Assembly: GCF_016287535.1 (NCBI RefSeq)
Contig: NZ_JAEFAJ010000006.1
Location: 1-64,000 of the forward strand
DNA: 64,000 nt
Direction: 5' to 3'
From: Ruminococcus sp.
Lineage (GTDB): Bacteria > Bacillota > Clostridia > Oscillospirales > Ruminococcaceae
The notes below the pieces were generated by a model. The model saw only the letters and a list, made by a program, of their open reading frames with translations. It was not told the origin of the DNA and made no database searches. The position numbers and the translations under genes are program-made. This document shows, in pieces, positions 7,299-16,683 of the stretch (its first letter is position 1; every line of letters starts with the position of its first letter).

Positions 7299-8240
7299 AT
7301 GAAAATATTTAAAACGGCTGTTCTGATCTCTCTTTTATTCTCGGCGGCACTGACAGGCTGTAAAAGCGGCAGCGGAGTCAATGTCAATGCCAATGCCAAA
7401 TACAATTCGGAAGGCAAGAAAACAGAAACAGGCGATCATGAGGTCGATCCTGCCTCTCTCGGCATAGACCTCGATACAGAAAAAAAGGACTACAAGACAG
7501 AGCTCTTTACTCAGATGGATTTCGTATTCGATACCGACAAAAGCGTTTCGGAAGTAGGTGTTGATATAAACACCGGAAATATAACAATTGCCTGCTCCGG
7601 CGACAACAAGACAGGTTTATCTCTTGATTATACCGTTTACGCCGACACAGACGAGGTCTGTCAGGAGGTAAAGAGCCACCTGAACGCCACTGCTGAGGTA
7701 AACGGCAGCAGGCTCGACCTGAAGCTCATCGAGGACAAAACAGGTGAGAATATCGACAGCTGGCTCAAAAAGAATATCCCTGACTGCCGCGTGGAATACG
7801 ATCTCTATGTGACCGTTCCGAAATTCGTAAAGAGCTTCGACGCAAAGGAAATTGTGGGAAATATCTCCTTCGGTGAACTGAGCGGTAAATTCAGCGCCAG
7901 TGTGAACGTCGGCAATATATGCTGCAACGGCACCGGATTCACTGAGGCTTCGGTATTGAAATGCATTGTAGGCAATATCGACCTGATGGACTGCACCTAC
8001 AAGGCTGACACCGATATATCCGCAGATACCGGCAACATCTCATTCGGACTGCCGGCAAGCGGTTCCGGAGGTGCAAAGCTCAAAGTCGCTGCCGATACCG
8101 GAAACATTATGATAAAGGGGAACGGCAGCTACGATGTCTCAGACGAAAAGAAAAAGGGTACCTCACACAGCATGACCATAAGCGCCGAAGGCTGTACTGC
8201 GGCTCTTTCCGCTAAAAGCGGCGAAATAACCAAAGAGTAA
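7299..8240 (+). CDS. Lipoprotein with GNI repeats, DUF4097-like
   Basis: The 313-residue protein starts at ATG 7299 after AAGGAGACAA. It has a lipoprotein signal peptide with lipobox LTGC (Cys about residue 21), so it is probably anchored outside the membrane. From about residue 90 on it repeats short beta-strand units with the pattern (T/V)[35 protein letters not shown] and DTGNIMI. This is the pattern of DUF4097-type putative adhesins that fold as a beta-solenoid. No enzyme motif is seen. It sits between ribE and ribBA with short spacers, so it should be cotranscribed and FMN-controlled, but a role in riboflavin metabolism is not evident from sequence. Confidence 0.7.
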   Translation: MKIFKTAVLISLLFSAALTGCKSGSGVNVNANAKYNSEGKKTETGDHEVDPASLGIDLDTEKKDYKTELFTQMDFVFDTDKSVSEVGVDINTGNITIACSGDNKTGLSLDYTVYADTDEVCQEVKSHLNATAEVNGSRLDLKLIEDKTGENIDSWLKKNIPDCRVEYDLYVTVPKFVKSFDAKEIVGNISFGELSGKFSASVNVGNICCNGTGFTEASVLKCIVGNIDLMDCTYKADTDISADTGNISFGLPASGSGGAKLKVAADTGNIMIKGNGSYDVSDEKKKGTSHSMTISAEGCTAALSAKSGEITKE

Positions 8241-8251
8241 GGAGTAATTCT

Positions 8252-9451
8252 ATGTTCCGCTACAACACTGTTGAGGAAGCCTGCGAGGCTCTCCGTAACG
8301 GCGAGATAATCCTCGTCACAGACGACGAGGACAGAGAGAACGAAGGCGACATGATATGTGCCGCACAGTTTGCAACTACTGAAAACGTAAACTTCATGGC
8401 AGCTCACGCAAAAGGGCTTATCTGTATGCCAATGAGCGCCGGATTGTGCGACAGACTTCATCTGCCGCAGATGGTTGACTACAACACCGATAACCACTGC
8501 ACAGCATTCACGGTCTCCATCGACCACATTAACACAACAACAGGCATTTCCGCCGAGGAAAGAGGCTATACAGCACGTATGTGCGTATCTCCCGATTCAA
8601 AGCCGGAGGACTTCCGGCGTCCGGGACATATGTTTCCGCTTACTGCAAAGAAAAACGGCGTTCTCGAACGGGAGGGTCATACCGAAGCTACGGTGGACCT
8701 GATGCGTTTAGCCGGTCTTGAGGAGTGCGGTCTGTGCTGTGAGATAATGCGGGATGACGGAACTATGATGCGCACCGATGAGCTCAGGCAGAAAGCGCAG
8801 GAGTGGAACATGAAGTTCATAACCATACAGTCGCTGAAGGAGTACAGGAAGGTGCATGACGTGCTTGTGGAGTGCGTGGCGAATACGAAGCTCCCCACAA
8901 AATACGGTGAATTCCGTGCCCTCGGATACGTCAACAAGCTCAACGGCGAGCACCATGTTGCTCTTGTTAAAGGCGATATAGACGACGGACAGGATATACT
9001 CTGCCGAGTACATTCCGAGTGCCTCACAGGTGACGCCTTCGGCTCGCTCAAATGTGACTGCGGACAGCAGTTTGCAGCGGCAATGACGCAGATAGAAAAA
9101 GAGGGGCGCGGGGTACTTCTCTATATGCGGCAGGAGGGACGAGGCATAGGACTTATCAATAAGCTCCGCGCCTACGAATTGCAGGACAAGGGAATGGATA
9201 CCCTCGAAGCGAATCTCGCTCTCGGCTTTCCCGGAGATATGCGCGAATACTACATCGGAGCGCAGATACTCCGCGACCTTGGCTGCAAAACACTGAGACT
9301 GCTGACCAACAACCCCGACAAGGTTTACGGACTCAGCGGCTTCGGACTTGAAATAAAGGAGCGTGTGCCAATACAGGTGGACGCTACCGCCTACGACCTG
9401 TTCTATCTCAAAACGAAACGCGACAAGATGGGACATATTCTTAATTACTGA
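8252..9451 (+). CDS. ribBA: Bifunctional DHBP synthase/GTP cyclohydrolase II
   Basis: This 399-residue fusion supplies both precursors of riboflavin. The N-terminal 3,4-dihydroxy-2-butanone 4-phosphate synthase (about 1-200) has the acidic metal-binding motif [10 protein letters not shown] near residues 24-33 and [13 protein letters not shown]. The C-terminal GTP cyclohydrolase II (about 205-399) has the zinc cysteines in [20 protein letters not shown], plus [13 protein letters not shown]. The start at ATG 8252 follows AAGGAGTAATTCT. It sits 11 bases after the lipoprotein gene. Confidence 0.96.
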   Translation: MFRYNTVEEACEALRNGEIILVTDDEDRENEGDMICAAQFATTENVNFMAAHAKGLICMPMSAGLCDRLHLPQMVDYNTDNHCTAFTVSIDHINTTTGISAEERGYTARMCVSPDSKPEDFRRPGHMFPLTAKKNGVLEREGHTEATVDLMRLAGLEECGLCCEIMRDDGTMMRTDELRQKAQEWNMKFITIQSLKEYRKVHDVLVECVANTKLPTKYGEFRALGYVNKLNGEHHVALVKGDIDDGQDILCRVHSECLTGDAFGSLKCDCGQQFAAAMTQIEKEGRGVLLYMRQEGRGIGLINKLRAYELQDKGMDTLEANLALGFPGDMREYYIGAQILRDLGCKTLRLLTNNPDKVYGLSGFGLEIKERVPIQVDATAYDLFYLKTKRDKMGHILNY

Positions 9452-9461
9452 GGTGTTTATC

Positions 9462-9929
9462 ATGAGTACATTTTTTACAGTCGTTCTTATCATTCTTTGC
9501 GCAGCCGCTCTTGTATATGATATATGCTGTTTCATTTCATGGTCGAGAGCAAAGGAAAAGTCGTTCATAAGCAATATCCTGGCGCTCGCAGGCATTATTG
9601 TTCTCGCTGTCTGCGGTTTGTTCTTAAAAAATACCGCTCATTCCGTTCTTATGATACTGCTCGCTGTGCTCCTTATCCCCTGCGATATCACCTGCCTTTC
9701 ACCAGAGGGTATCAGGACTGCCATTTTCGCAAACAAGGGCATTTCTCCTGTGAAGAACCTGAGCTATGAATACGGCAAGGGACTGTTCGGAATGGAGAAG
9801 CTCGATCTTTTCATAAACGATAAAAAGTTCGCAAAGGGCTTCAATCTCGGCATAAAGAAGATGAAGACAGTAAAAATGCTGGCTGACTGGTACGGTAAGC
9901 ACGGCTACGAAAATCCCCTTACAAAGTAA
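9462..9929 (+). CDS. Small membrane protein in the riboflavin operon
   Basis: ATG 9462 lies 10 bases after the ribBA stop, with GAGGTG as ribosome binding site. The 155-residue product has three hydrophobic segments in its first 75 residues (MSTFFTVVLIILCAAALVYD, a second around ILALAGIIVLAVCGLFL, and VLMILLAVLLIPCDITCL). A soluble, basic C-terminal half follows with FGMEKLDLFINDKKFAKGFN and MLADWYGKHGYENPL. I do not recognise a family. It is cotranscribed with riboflavin genes and the next gene is also a membrane protein, so the two may act together at the membrane; nothing in the sequence says how. Confidence 0.7.
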   Translation: MSTFFTVVLIILCAAALVYDICCFISWSRAKEKSFISNILALAGIIVLAVCGLFLKNTAHSVLMILLAVLLIPCDITCLSPEGIRTAIFANKGISPVKNLSYEYGKGLFGMEKLDLFINDKKFAKGFNLGIKKMKTVKMLADWYGKHGYENPLTK

Positions 9930-9940
9930 AGGAGAAAGCC

Positions 9941-10465
9941 ATGACTGCTATGAGGATAATCTCGATATCAGCACTCTGCATAATGAGTGCGGTATTCATA
10001 TTCGGTATCATAGGATATTTCATATTCCGCAGCCGCGTGAAAACAAAAAAGACAGCTGTGAAACTGAAGAGACAGCTAAAAAAGAATGCTGTATGGTGGA
10101 GCTGCTGTTGGGCCGCATGGCTGCTCATCGGCTTCATGTACTGGAACGCCGCAAGAATAGAGCACAATGATGAACAGCTCGTCAACTTCGGTCTGCTGTT
10201 CATTGCCGGAGTCCTTCTCACGATACTTCTCCTGCTTGATTTCTTCATAGGAAAATATGCCTACATAACCTCACAGAGAGTGTATTTTCCTGATAACTTC
10301 GGACTTGCCCGCAATAAGAAAAGTGTCATGTACAAATTCAACGGCAGTACTCTGCAGCTCTGGTTCAATAACGGCATAATGCCTAAGGAGTTCTCTGTTC
10401 CCGAAAAGGAGGAAGAGCTCAGAAAGCTCCTGAAAGACAACTACAAGCTCAACAAGACTGTATAA
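9941..10465 (+). CDS. Membrane protein of unknown function
   Basis: The 174-residue protein starts at ATG 9941 after AAAGGAGAAAGCC, 11 bases behind the previous gene. Hydrophobic segments are visible at about 5-28, 50-68 and 83-104. The C-terminal part (about 105-174) is soluble, with YITSQRVYFPDNFGLARNKK and LWFNNGIMPKEFSVPEKEEE. The architecture, membrane segments then a small soluble domain, parallels the preceding gene. No catalytic motif is visible and no family is recognised. It precedes ribH by 24 bases. Confidence 0.7.
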   Translation: MTAMRIISISALCIMSAVFIFGIIGYFIFRSRVKTKKTAVKLKRQLKKNAVWWSCCWAAWLLIGFMYWNAARIEHNDEQLVNFGLLFIAGVLLTILLLLDFFIGKYAYITSQRVYFPDNFGLARNKKSVMYKFNGSTLQLWFNNGIMPKEFSVPEKEEELRKLLKDNYKLNKTV

Positions 10466-10489
10466 GCTAAAAGAAAGGAAAAATATACA

Positions 10490-10957
10490 ATGAAAACTTA
10501 CGAAGGTAAACTTATCTCAAAGGACATAAGAATAGGTATCGTCGTTGCACGTTTCAACGAGTTCATCACCTCAAAGCTCCTCGGAGGGGCAGTTGACGTC
10601 CTCAAACGTCATGATGTAAGTGAAGGCGCTATTGATATCGCTTGGGTACCCGGTGCATTCGAGATACCGCTCATAGCTTCAAAAATGGCTAACTCAGGAA
10701 AATACGACGCTGTAATATGCCTTGGCGCGATCATAAGAGGAAGCACATCACACTACGACCTCGTCTGCAACGAGGCCGCAAAGGGCATTGCTCAGGTATC
10801 ACTCCAGACAGGCATACCGGTAATGTTCGGTGTCATAACGACCGAGAATATCGAACAGGCTATCGAACGTGCAGGCTCAAAGGCCGGAAACAAGGGCAGC
10901 GAGTGCGCTGAAGGCGCTATCGAGATGATAAACCTCATCAGAGAGATAGAGGCATAA
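10490..10957 (+). CDS. ribH: 6,7-dimethyl-8-ribityllumazine synthase
   Basis: RibH joins the ribitylamino-pyrimidine with dihydroxybutanone phosphate to give lumazine, the substrate of riboflavin synthase. The 155 residues have all family landmarks: [38 protein letters not shown] (with the active-site histidine) and [23 protein letters not shown]. The length is typical. The start at ATG 10490 follows AAAGAAAGGAAAA. The stop overlaps the next gene in TAATG. Confidence 0.97.
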   Translation: MKTYEGKLISKDIRIGIVVARFNEFITSKLLGGAVDVLKRHDVSEGAIDIAWVPGAFEIPLIASKMANSGKYDAVICLGAIIRGSTSHYDLVCNEAAKGIAQVSLQTGIPVMFGVITTENIEQAIERAGSKAGNKGSECAEGAIEMINLIREIEA

Positions 10958-11613
10958 TGACAAATCTTATTTTCGACTACGACGGTACTTTACACAACTC
11001 CATGCTCACCTACGCTCCTGCGTTCAGGGATACGATGAAATGGCTCTCCGACAACGGATATATAGCTGAAAAGGAATACTCCGACAACGAGATAAGCTGC
11101 TGGCTTGGATTCAATTCCACAGATATGTGGAACAGCTTTCACCCGGAGCTTGACCCTGAAATAAGGGAAAAAGCACGTCTTATGCTGGGCAGGGATATGG
11201 CTGAACGCATAGACAACGGCGAAGGCGCTCTCTATGACGGAGCCGAGGAAACACTGTCGGAGCTGAAAAAGCGCGGCTATACTCTTATATTTCTGAGCAA
11301 CTGCCGCTTTCACTACCTTGAACGTCACAGACGTGTTTTTGGACTTGACCGTTTTTTCGATCACTACTATTGCTGTGAAGCTTTTGACTTCATACCTAAA
11401 TATAAAATATTCCCAAAGATTGCTCCCGCTCATAAGGGGAACTTCATAGTAATAGGTGATCGTTTCCATGATATAGAGACCGCTGTAAGGAACGGACTGC
11501 CGTCAATAGGCTGCAGCTACGGATTCGGTTCCCCTGAGGAGCTTTCCGGAGCTGATATCATTGTTGACAGCATTACCGGCATACCTGCCGCGGCAGAAAG
11601 ACTTCCACACTGA
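10957..11613 (+). CDS. HAD-family phosphatase, candidate riboflavin-pathway phosphatase
   Basis: The 218-residue protein starts in the TAATG that ends ribH, so the two genes are translationally coupled. It has the four HAD motifs: LIFDYDGTLHNS (residues 4-15, nucleophile Asp), FLSNC near residue 113, a lysine in PKYK, and IGDRFHDIETA with the metal-binding aspartates near 170. A helical cap lies between motifs I and II, as in phosphoglycolate-phosphatase-like enzymes. One riboflavin step, removal of phosphate from the ribitylamino-pyrimidine phosphate, is done in other bacteria by HAD enzymes such as YcsE/YbjI. The position here makes this protein a candidate for that step; that is inference, since other small phosphates could be the substrate. 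Confidence 0.8.
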   Translation: MTNLIFDYDGTLHNSMLTYAPAFRDTMKWLSDNGYIAEKEYSDNEISCWLGFNSTDMWNSFHPELDPEIREKARLMLGRDMAERIDNGEGALYDGAEETLSELKKRGYTLIFLSNCRFHYLERHRRVFGLDRFFDHYYCCEAFDFIPKYKIFPKIAPAHKGNFIVIGDRFHDIETAVRNGLPSIGCSYGFGSPEELSGADIIVDSITGIPAAAERLPH

Positions 11614-11623
11614 AAGGAAGGGG

Positions 11624-13264
11624 ATGGATATGAGATCTGCCCGTCTTATAGCTATTGCAGCTGCAGCTGTATTTTCCGTTTCATGCTTTTCATGTTCGGA
11701 TAACAACAGACCGCCGCGCATATCACGCTACAGGGACAAAGTAAAAGAATTCAAGATAGGTCAGGCAGGTATAGACAACGACGACAGCACAGATCAGCTG
11801 CCGGAACGGAGCAATCTGGACGATGTCGAGGAATCTGTCAGAAAGCTGCTTGATGATATAGGAAGATCAGATAACGAAGAAGCTGTAAAAGCCGATATCG
11901 ACAGCCTGCTGTCTATGTACGATACAATATACGAAGCACGCACGAATGCCGAATTCATTTTTTACCGCAACTATACTGACAAGCACGTGGAAGCGCTCTA
12001 CAATGAATACTACCATGACGCTGCCGTTGCGGCGGATCTGATAATGTACGGCTTCAACCGCGGAGCTGACAGCGATTACTCTTCTCTTTTTGAAAAGCTT
12101 GTTGACAAGGAGGGAAAGGAGCACTATGTATACAGTCTTTCCTCTGCCCGTGCAGAAGCTGAATCGAGCTTCCTTGACATTGCCGAGACGAAAAGCGAAT
12201 ACTACGAGGTAATAAATGACGCCTCTCTCTCCGTAGGCGAAAAGGATCTGCGCTGTGCAGAGCTTCTCCTTGAATTAATCGAGGACTATACTCCCGAAAC
12301 CTTCTACACCCAGTATGACAGAGACTATACCGGCGAGGAGATACTCGAACTCGGCAAAACAGTATCAGACAAGATAATACCGGTATACAAGGAAATGCTG
12401 AAAGACTATTTCGGCACGGTATCATGGTCTGATTACTTTTCCGAAGACGACTCGGAGGAAAATCCGTTTGAAACTGTAAGGGAATACGCAAAGACGCTTT
12501 CACCTGAGTTTGACAAGTATTCGCAGAAGCTCATTGATGAAAAGCTGTATACCGTATGCTACAACGACGACGCTTTTGAGGGAGCATTCACCGACGAGCT
12601 CCCGACCCAGAACAGCGCAAAGATATTCATAGGAAATATGGGCAACAGCCGGAACAGGCTCACTACCGCCATACATGAATTCGGTCACTACTACGCCTCT
12701 TTCTTTGATGAGACCCATGCGCTTATGGCAAAGAACAATCTCGATATCGCCGAGATACAGTCTCAGGGCTTCGAGCTGCTCTTCATGCAGTTCTACAACG
12801 ATATCTACGGCAAGAGCGGAGACAGCATGAAGCTTTACAGGATACTTAATATTGCGGATTCAATAGTATGCGGCTTCCTTGTCGGAGAATTTGAATACAG
12901 CATTATTTCCGAAAAGGATTCCATAACTCCGGAAGAGGTAGTTGACAAATTCAACGATCTTTTTGAGGAACTTGAAATAGATTATCACCTTTCGGATATA
13001 CCGCATATCATTGAGAGCCCGGGCTACTACATAAGCTATGCGACTTCCGCGCTCGCAAGCCTTGACCTCCTCGACGACGTCATGAATGACCCTGCAAAGG
13101 CTCTTGAAAAGTACGAGAAAATGGCGAGGATATCAAACAACTCAGGCGAATACAGCTTCCGTGCAGCGCTGAAGGAATGCGGCTTCGATGATGTTCTTAC
13201 AAAAGAATACATCACATCTCTTGCCGCAAAGCTGAAAATGTACTCAAAGGAACTAAGCAGATAA
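11624..13264 (+). CDS. Lipoprotein zinc metallopeptidase, M3-like
   Basis: The start ATG 11624 (or ATG 11630) follows GAAAGGAAGGGG. An earlier in-frame ATG at 11561 lies inside the HAD gene and would spoil the signal peptide. The first 22 residues are a signal peptide ending in a lipobox-like VSCFSC. The mature part has TTAIHEFGHYYAS near residue 350, the HExxH zinc site, and AEIQSQGFELLFMQF about 35 residues further on, which could supply the third zinc ligand. This arrangement and the helical, acidic sequence resemble M3-family oligoendopeptidases, here tethered outside the cell. It is the last gene of the riboflavin operon, 10 bases after the HAD gene, and no link to riboflavin is evident. 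Confidence 0.75.
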   Translation: MDMRSARLIAIAAAAVFSVSCFSCSDNNRPPRISRYRDKVKEFKIGQAGIDNDDSTDQLPERSNLDDVEESVRKLLDDIGRSDNEEAVKADIDSLLSMYDTIYEARTNAEFIFYRNYTDKHVEALYNEYYHDAAVAADLIMYGFNRGADSDYSSLFEKLVDKEGKEHYVYSLSSARAEAESSFLDIAETKSEYYEVINDASLSVGEKDLRCAELLLELIEDYTPETFYTQYDRDYTGEEILELGKTVSDKIIPVYKEMLKDYFGTVSWSDYFSEDDSEENPFETVREYAKTLSPEFDKYSQKLIDEKLYTVCYNDDAFEGAFTDELPTQNSAKIFIGNMGNSRNRLTTAIHEFGHYYASFFDETHALMAKNNLDIAEIQSQGFELLFMQFYNDIYGKSGDSMKLYRILNIADSIVCGFLVGEFEYSIISEKDSITPEEVVDKFNDLFEELEIDYHLSDIPHIIESPGYYISYATSALASLDLLDDVMNDPAKALEKYEKMARISNNSGEYSFRAALKECGFDDVLTKEYITSLAAKLKMYSKELSR

Positions 13265-13275
13265 AGAACTTTTTT

Positions 13276-13390
13276 GGTGGTCGGGAACTGCCGGGCGTTT
13301 GCGTAATTGCCCGAAACCACAAATACAAATCCTGTCAGGACCGCCACTTATGGCGCTTGTCTTGGTCTTGACCGAATCTGGATTTGTGGT
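13276..13390 (+). other. Structured intergenic region with alternative pairings
   Basis: ACCAC at 13316-13320 can pair with GTGGT at 13277-13281 (together with CGGG 13282-13285 and CCCG 13310-13313). It can also pair as ACCACAAAT (13316-13324) with ATTTGTGGT (13382-13390). Inside the second structure GTCAGGACC faces GGTCTTGAC with one mismatch, and GCCACTTATGGC forms a small hairpin. The two folds exclude each other. It lies after the riboflavin operon; no known RNA family was recognised. Confidence 0.5.
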
Positions 13391-13395
13391 ATAAT
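13368..13395 (+). promoter_or_regulatory. Orphan sigma-A promoter in the intergenic region
   Basis: TTGACC (13368-13373), a 16-base spacer and a perfect TATAAT (13390-13395) point rightwards. No open reading frame of note follows before the terminator at 13456-13494. Confidence 0.65.
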
Positions 13396-13401
13396 AAGCA
13401 A

Positions 13402-13494
13402 TTTCGAACGCCGGATGCACAATAAACCGCCAAAATAATTATATACCCGAAAAATAAAGGAATGCAAGGGACATATTCCCTGCATTCCTTTTTT
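13402..13494 (+). ncRNA. Candidate small RNA of about 93 nt
   Basis: An orphan promoter (13368-13395) and a strong terminator (13456-13494) bracket about 93 bases with no convincing coding frame. This would give a short transcript between convergent genes. Alternatively the promoter is fortuitous and the terminator only serves the flanking operons. Confidence 0.4.
13456..13494. terminator. Bidirectional terminator
   Basis: AAAGGAATGCA (13456-13466) pairs with TGCATTCCTTT (13481-13491), extended by GGGA/TCCC, followed by a T-run on the plus strand and on the minus strand by T-rich sequence. It serves the riboflavin operon side and the convergent ABC transporter gene. Confidence 0.9.
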
Positions 13495-13498
13495 ATTG

Positions 13499-16400
13499 TC
13501 ATTCTGTTCTGAGCGCTACCACAGGATCTCTCTTAGCCGCCAGTCCGGCAGGGATAAGTCCTGCAATAAGCGTGAGCACCATGCTTATTATCACGAGTAT
13601 CACCGCTCCCGTAAAAGGCATATGAGCCCTAAGGGTATCAAGTGAAGTGACCTTGTGTATTATCGCATTTATCGGTATCGTGAGCAGCACGGAAACACCT
13701 ATTCCGATAAGTCCTGCGGTAAGTCCCACAAGCAGCGTCTCCGCGTTGAATACTGTGCGTACATTGCGCTTGGAAGCGCCGATAGCTCTGAGTATTCCGA
13801 TCTCACGGGTACGTTCAAGTACGGAGATATACGTAATGATACCTATCATTATGGACGATACTACAAGAGATATACCCACGAAAGCTATGAGCAGGTAAGA
13901 TATACCGCTTATTATTCCGGTTATTGACGACATGAGAAGAGCTACCACGTCGGTATAGTGTATAACGTCAGCTTCCTCCGCACCGTCATTATAACGTGTT
14001 ATCGCGTCTGCTATTTCGTCCTTTTCCTCGAAGCTCTTCGCAAAAATGCGTATTACCGACGGATCGGCTTCATCTGCTACGCCAAGAAGCTTCAGGTTGT
14101 CTTCGTATGTTGAATCCGATATCTCCTCAGGAGTATACTTTTCAAATATCACTCCATAGTTTTCAGGGCTTATCTCAGCTGTATCGAGCATAGCAGCAAG
14201 CTCCGCATTGCTCAGCGAACCGAGCTGCTCCTGTGACAGCTTTGCGTACTGCTCTGCTATCTGCTCTCTTATAGCCTGCTCAGCGTAGTTCTTTATCTCC
14301 TCATCGCTCATCTGACTTACGAATGAAGTGATCTGCGACGCATCTACTCCAAGCTCGGAAGAATACATTTCTGTTATCTGCTGTACGAAAGACTTCCTGT
14401 CGAAGTCCTTCATTGCCGCGGCAACCTGTTCGTCTGCCTGCTTAGGATCCGGCTGTGCAGCCACAAGGCGGAAGATATCAGCCTTTGTATCAGTGTCAGC
14501 CTTTTTTATGAATGCCTTTGCAGTCTCAGCCTTTTCCTCCGGAGTCGGAGCCGTATATTCATCTGTCATGAACTTCGTTCCCGTGATGATATCGTTCTCC
14601 TTATCATCTTGCTGTGCCTTTACTATATCGCTGCTGTTTGTCTTTTCTATAACGTAATTTGTGAGCAGGCTCGTATAACCCATATAGCTCTTCAGCATAG
14701 GAGCCTTTACATCCTCGCCCGGACGTATGAAGCCGACTATCTTTATCTCTGTTCCGATATCGTCGCTGTTGAACAGATATTCAAGACCGGTCTGTGTAGC
14801 AGTAAGGTCATTGTAGCCTTTTCCTGAAGAAATGCCCTGATAGTATTCACAGGGAAGTATCATTTTGAACTTCTTGCCTGTTATCTCGTCAAGGCTCCAT
14901 TCAAGCTGACCGTAATCGTTTATCTCCTGATTGCTCATGATGGCATTGAGCTTTTCGTTGAAGCCCTCCTGATCCTTTAGTCCGAGTGCGTACACTATAA
15001 TATCAGGTATCTCGTTGTTCCTCGTCAGGACTATAACAGCTTCATCGTATTTTTCCGGCCATTTACCGTTAACAAGCTCATACTGCTCCTTTACGATATC
15101 GTTTACAGGTTCACCGTTTTCGCCCGGCAGAAGCTCCTGCATAACATTCAGACCGAAAGCCTGCATCTCCATATCAGCCATCGGGTTGTTCATCGTAGCG
15201 GTCATAATGTCTGATTTGCCCATGCCAAGCGCTTTGCTGTACATATCCATAAAATCGACCTTGATTATCTCGCCTGAGGGAGATTTGGTAAACACCGGCA
15301 TTTTCAGGTCGTATCCGTAGCTTACGGCACTTGACTTATCCTTAATAACGCTGTCATTGTCAAGGAAGGTCTTGAAGTCCTTCATATTGTTTATCTGCTT
15401 TGCGGAAGCATTGAAGGAATTGAACATATCATATACCTGAGTATTGGCATATACCGTATCATCCCTGAACTCACGGCTCTCATACTCCTTCTGATTGTTC
15501 ATAAGAGCCTCTATCATTCCTGAGGTATCAGTATTTTCGCGCATTATTTCCAGCGGATATGATGAAAGCGTCTCCTCCTGAACATCGTTTATATAATCAT
15601 TTACGCCTGTAGCAAGTGAAAGTATCAGCGCTATGCCGATTATACCTATAGAACCTGCAAAGGCAGTAAGTATAGTCCTGCCTTTTTTTGTAAGTAGGTT
15701 GTTGAGAGAAAGGGAGACCGCCGTACCGAATGACATTGATACCCGTTTTTTCTTTTCATCAGTCTTTTTCTTTGACTTTTCTGCTTTTTCCTTCTTCTTT
15801 TTCCTGCTTTTTGCAGTTTCACCGTCAAAAGGATCGCTGTCGTCCGTAAGTCTGCCGTCCTTAATCCTTACAATACGGGTAGCATACTGATCCGCAAGCT
15901 CAGGATTATGCGTTACCATGATAACGAGTTTATCCTTTGCTATCTCCTTCAGAAGTTCCATTACCTGTATGGAGGTCTCCGAATCAAGAGCTCCGGTAGG
16001 CTCGTCTGCAAGGAGTATATCCGGATCGTTTATCAGAGCACGGGCTATAGCCACACGCTGCATCTGTCCGCCTGACAGCTGATTCGGCTTTTTATGGAGC
16101 TGATCTCCGAGACCGACTTTTTCAAGGGCTTCCTTTGCGCGTCTGCGGCGTTCTGACTTTGATACGCCCGAAATAGTCAGAGCGAGCTCGACATTTGAGA
16201 GCACTGTCTGATGCGGTATAAGGTTATAGCTCTGGAATATGAAGCCTATTGAATGATTGCGGTATGCGTCCCAGTTTCTGTCCTTGTATTCCTTAGTTGA
16301 CACCCCATTGATGATAAGATCACCGGAAGTATAATGATCCAGTCCTCCGATGATATTGAGCAGCGTTGTCTTGCCGCAGCCCGAATGGCCAAGTACAGCT

Positions 16401-16501
16401 ACAAATTCACTTTCACGGAAGGTGATACTTACCCCTCTTAAAGCGGTAACGATATTTTCTCCGCTGCCATACTCCTTAACGATCTCCTTTAATTGAAGCA
16501 T
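13499..16501 (-). CDS. ABC transporter, fused ATPase and FtsX-type permease
   Basis: The 1000-residue protein joins an ABC ATPase to a MacB/FtsX-like permease in one chain. The ATPase (about 1-225) has Walker A GHSGCGKTT near residue 38, the signature LSGGQMQRVAIARAL near 143 and Walker B ILLADEPTGALDS near 165. A lysine-rich linker (about 230-255) leads to a first membrane segment near 280, then a very large extracellular domain (about 300-860), and three membrane segments before the C-terminus with ILRAIGASKRNVRTVFNAE, the FtsX-family hallmark. Such proteins work on substrates outside the membrane, for example antimicrobial peptides, lipoproteins or cell-wall factors; the substrate is unknown here. 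A consensus promoter lies at 16567-16595. Confidence 0.9.
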   Translation of the reverse strand: MLQLKEIVKEYGSGENIVTALRGVSITFRESEFVAVLGHSGCGKTTLLNIIGGLDHYTSGDLIINGVSTKEYKDRNWDAYRNHSIGFIFQSYNLIPHQTVLSNVELALTISGVSKSERRRRAKEALEKVGLGDQLHKKPNQLSGGQMQRVAIARALINDPDILLADEPTGALDSETSIQVMELLKEIAKDKLVIMVTHNPELADQYATRIVRIKDGRLTDDSDPFDGETAKSRKKKKEKAEKSKKKTDEKKKRVSMSFGTAVSLSLNNLLTKKGRTILTAFAGSIGIIGIALILSLATGVNDYINDVQEETLSSYPLEIMRENTDTSGMIEALMNNQKEYESREFRDDTVYANTQVYDMFNSFNASAKQINNMKDFKTFLDNDSVIKDKSSAVSYGYDLKMPVFTKSPSGEIIKVDFMDMYSKALGMGKSDIMTATMNNPMADMEMQAFGLNVMQELLPGENGEPVNDIVKEQYELVNGKWPEKYDEAVIVLTRNNEIPDIIVYALGLKDQEGFNEKLNAIMSNQEINDYGQLEWSLDEITGKKFKMILPCEYYQGISSGKGYNDLTATQTGLEYLFNSDDIGTEIKIVGFIRPGEDVKAPMLKSYMGYTSLLTNYVIEKTNSSDIVKAQQDDKENDIITGTKFMTDEYTAPTPEEKAETAKAFIKKADTDTKADIFRLVAAQPDPKQADEQVAAAMKDFDRKSFVQQITEMYSSELGVDASQITSFVSQMSDEEIKNYAEQAIREQIAEQYAKLSQEQLGSLSNAELAAMLDTAEISPENYGVIFEKYTPEEISDSTYEDNLKLLGVADEADPSVIRIFAKSFEEKDEIADAITRYNDGAEEADVIHYTDVVALLMSSITGIISGISYLLIAFVGISLVVSSIMIGIITYISVLERTREIGILRAIGASKRNVRTVFNAETLLVGLTAGLIGIGVSVLLTIPINAIIHKVTSLDTLRAHMPFTGAVILVIISMVLTLIAGLIPAGLAAKRDPVVALRTE

Positions 16502-16566
16502 AACGATCCCCTACTTTCAATTTTTTAACCATATTATTGTATCTGTGATTGATTCTCACCTTATCC

Positions 16567-16595
16567 ATTATAGCACTTTGACGAATAATTGTCAA
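16567..16595 (-). promoter_or_regulatory. Sigma-A promoter for the ABC transporter
   Basis: On the minus strand TTGACA (16595-16590) and TATAAT (16572-16567) are perfect hexamers separated by 17 bases, about 65 bases before the start codon. Confidence 0.85.
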
Positions 16596-16642
16596 TTTCG
16601 TTTGTAGTAAATTAACAAGGTCTTAACGTATTTTTCACAAAT

Positions 16643-16672
16643 AAAAAGGGCGCTGTTTGTAAACAACGCCCA
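16643..16672 (-). terminator. Terminator after prs
   Basis: In the minus direction GGGCG...CGCCC with inner TGTT/AACA pairs is followed by TTTTT (complement of 16643-16647). It lies just behind the prs stop. Confidence 0.8.
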
Positions 16673-16683
16673 ATATATATTTA

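Noticed and set aside
13276..13395. Known riboswitch class after the riboflavin operon
   Set aside because: No conserved core of any class known to me is present and it lies behind, not before, a gene.
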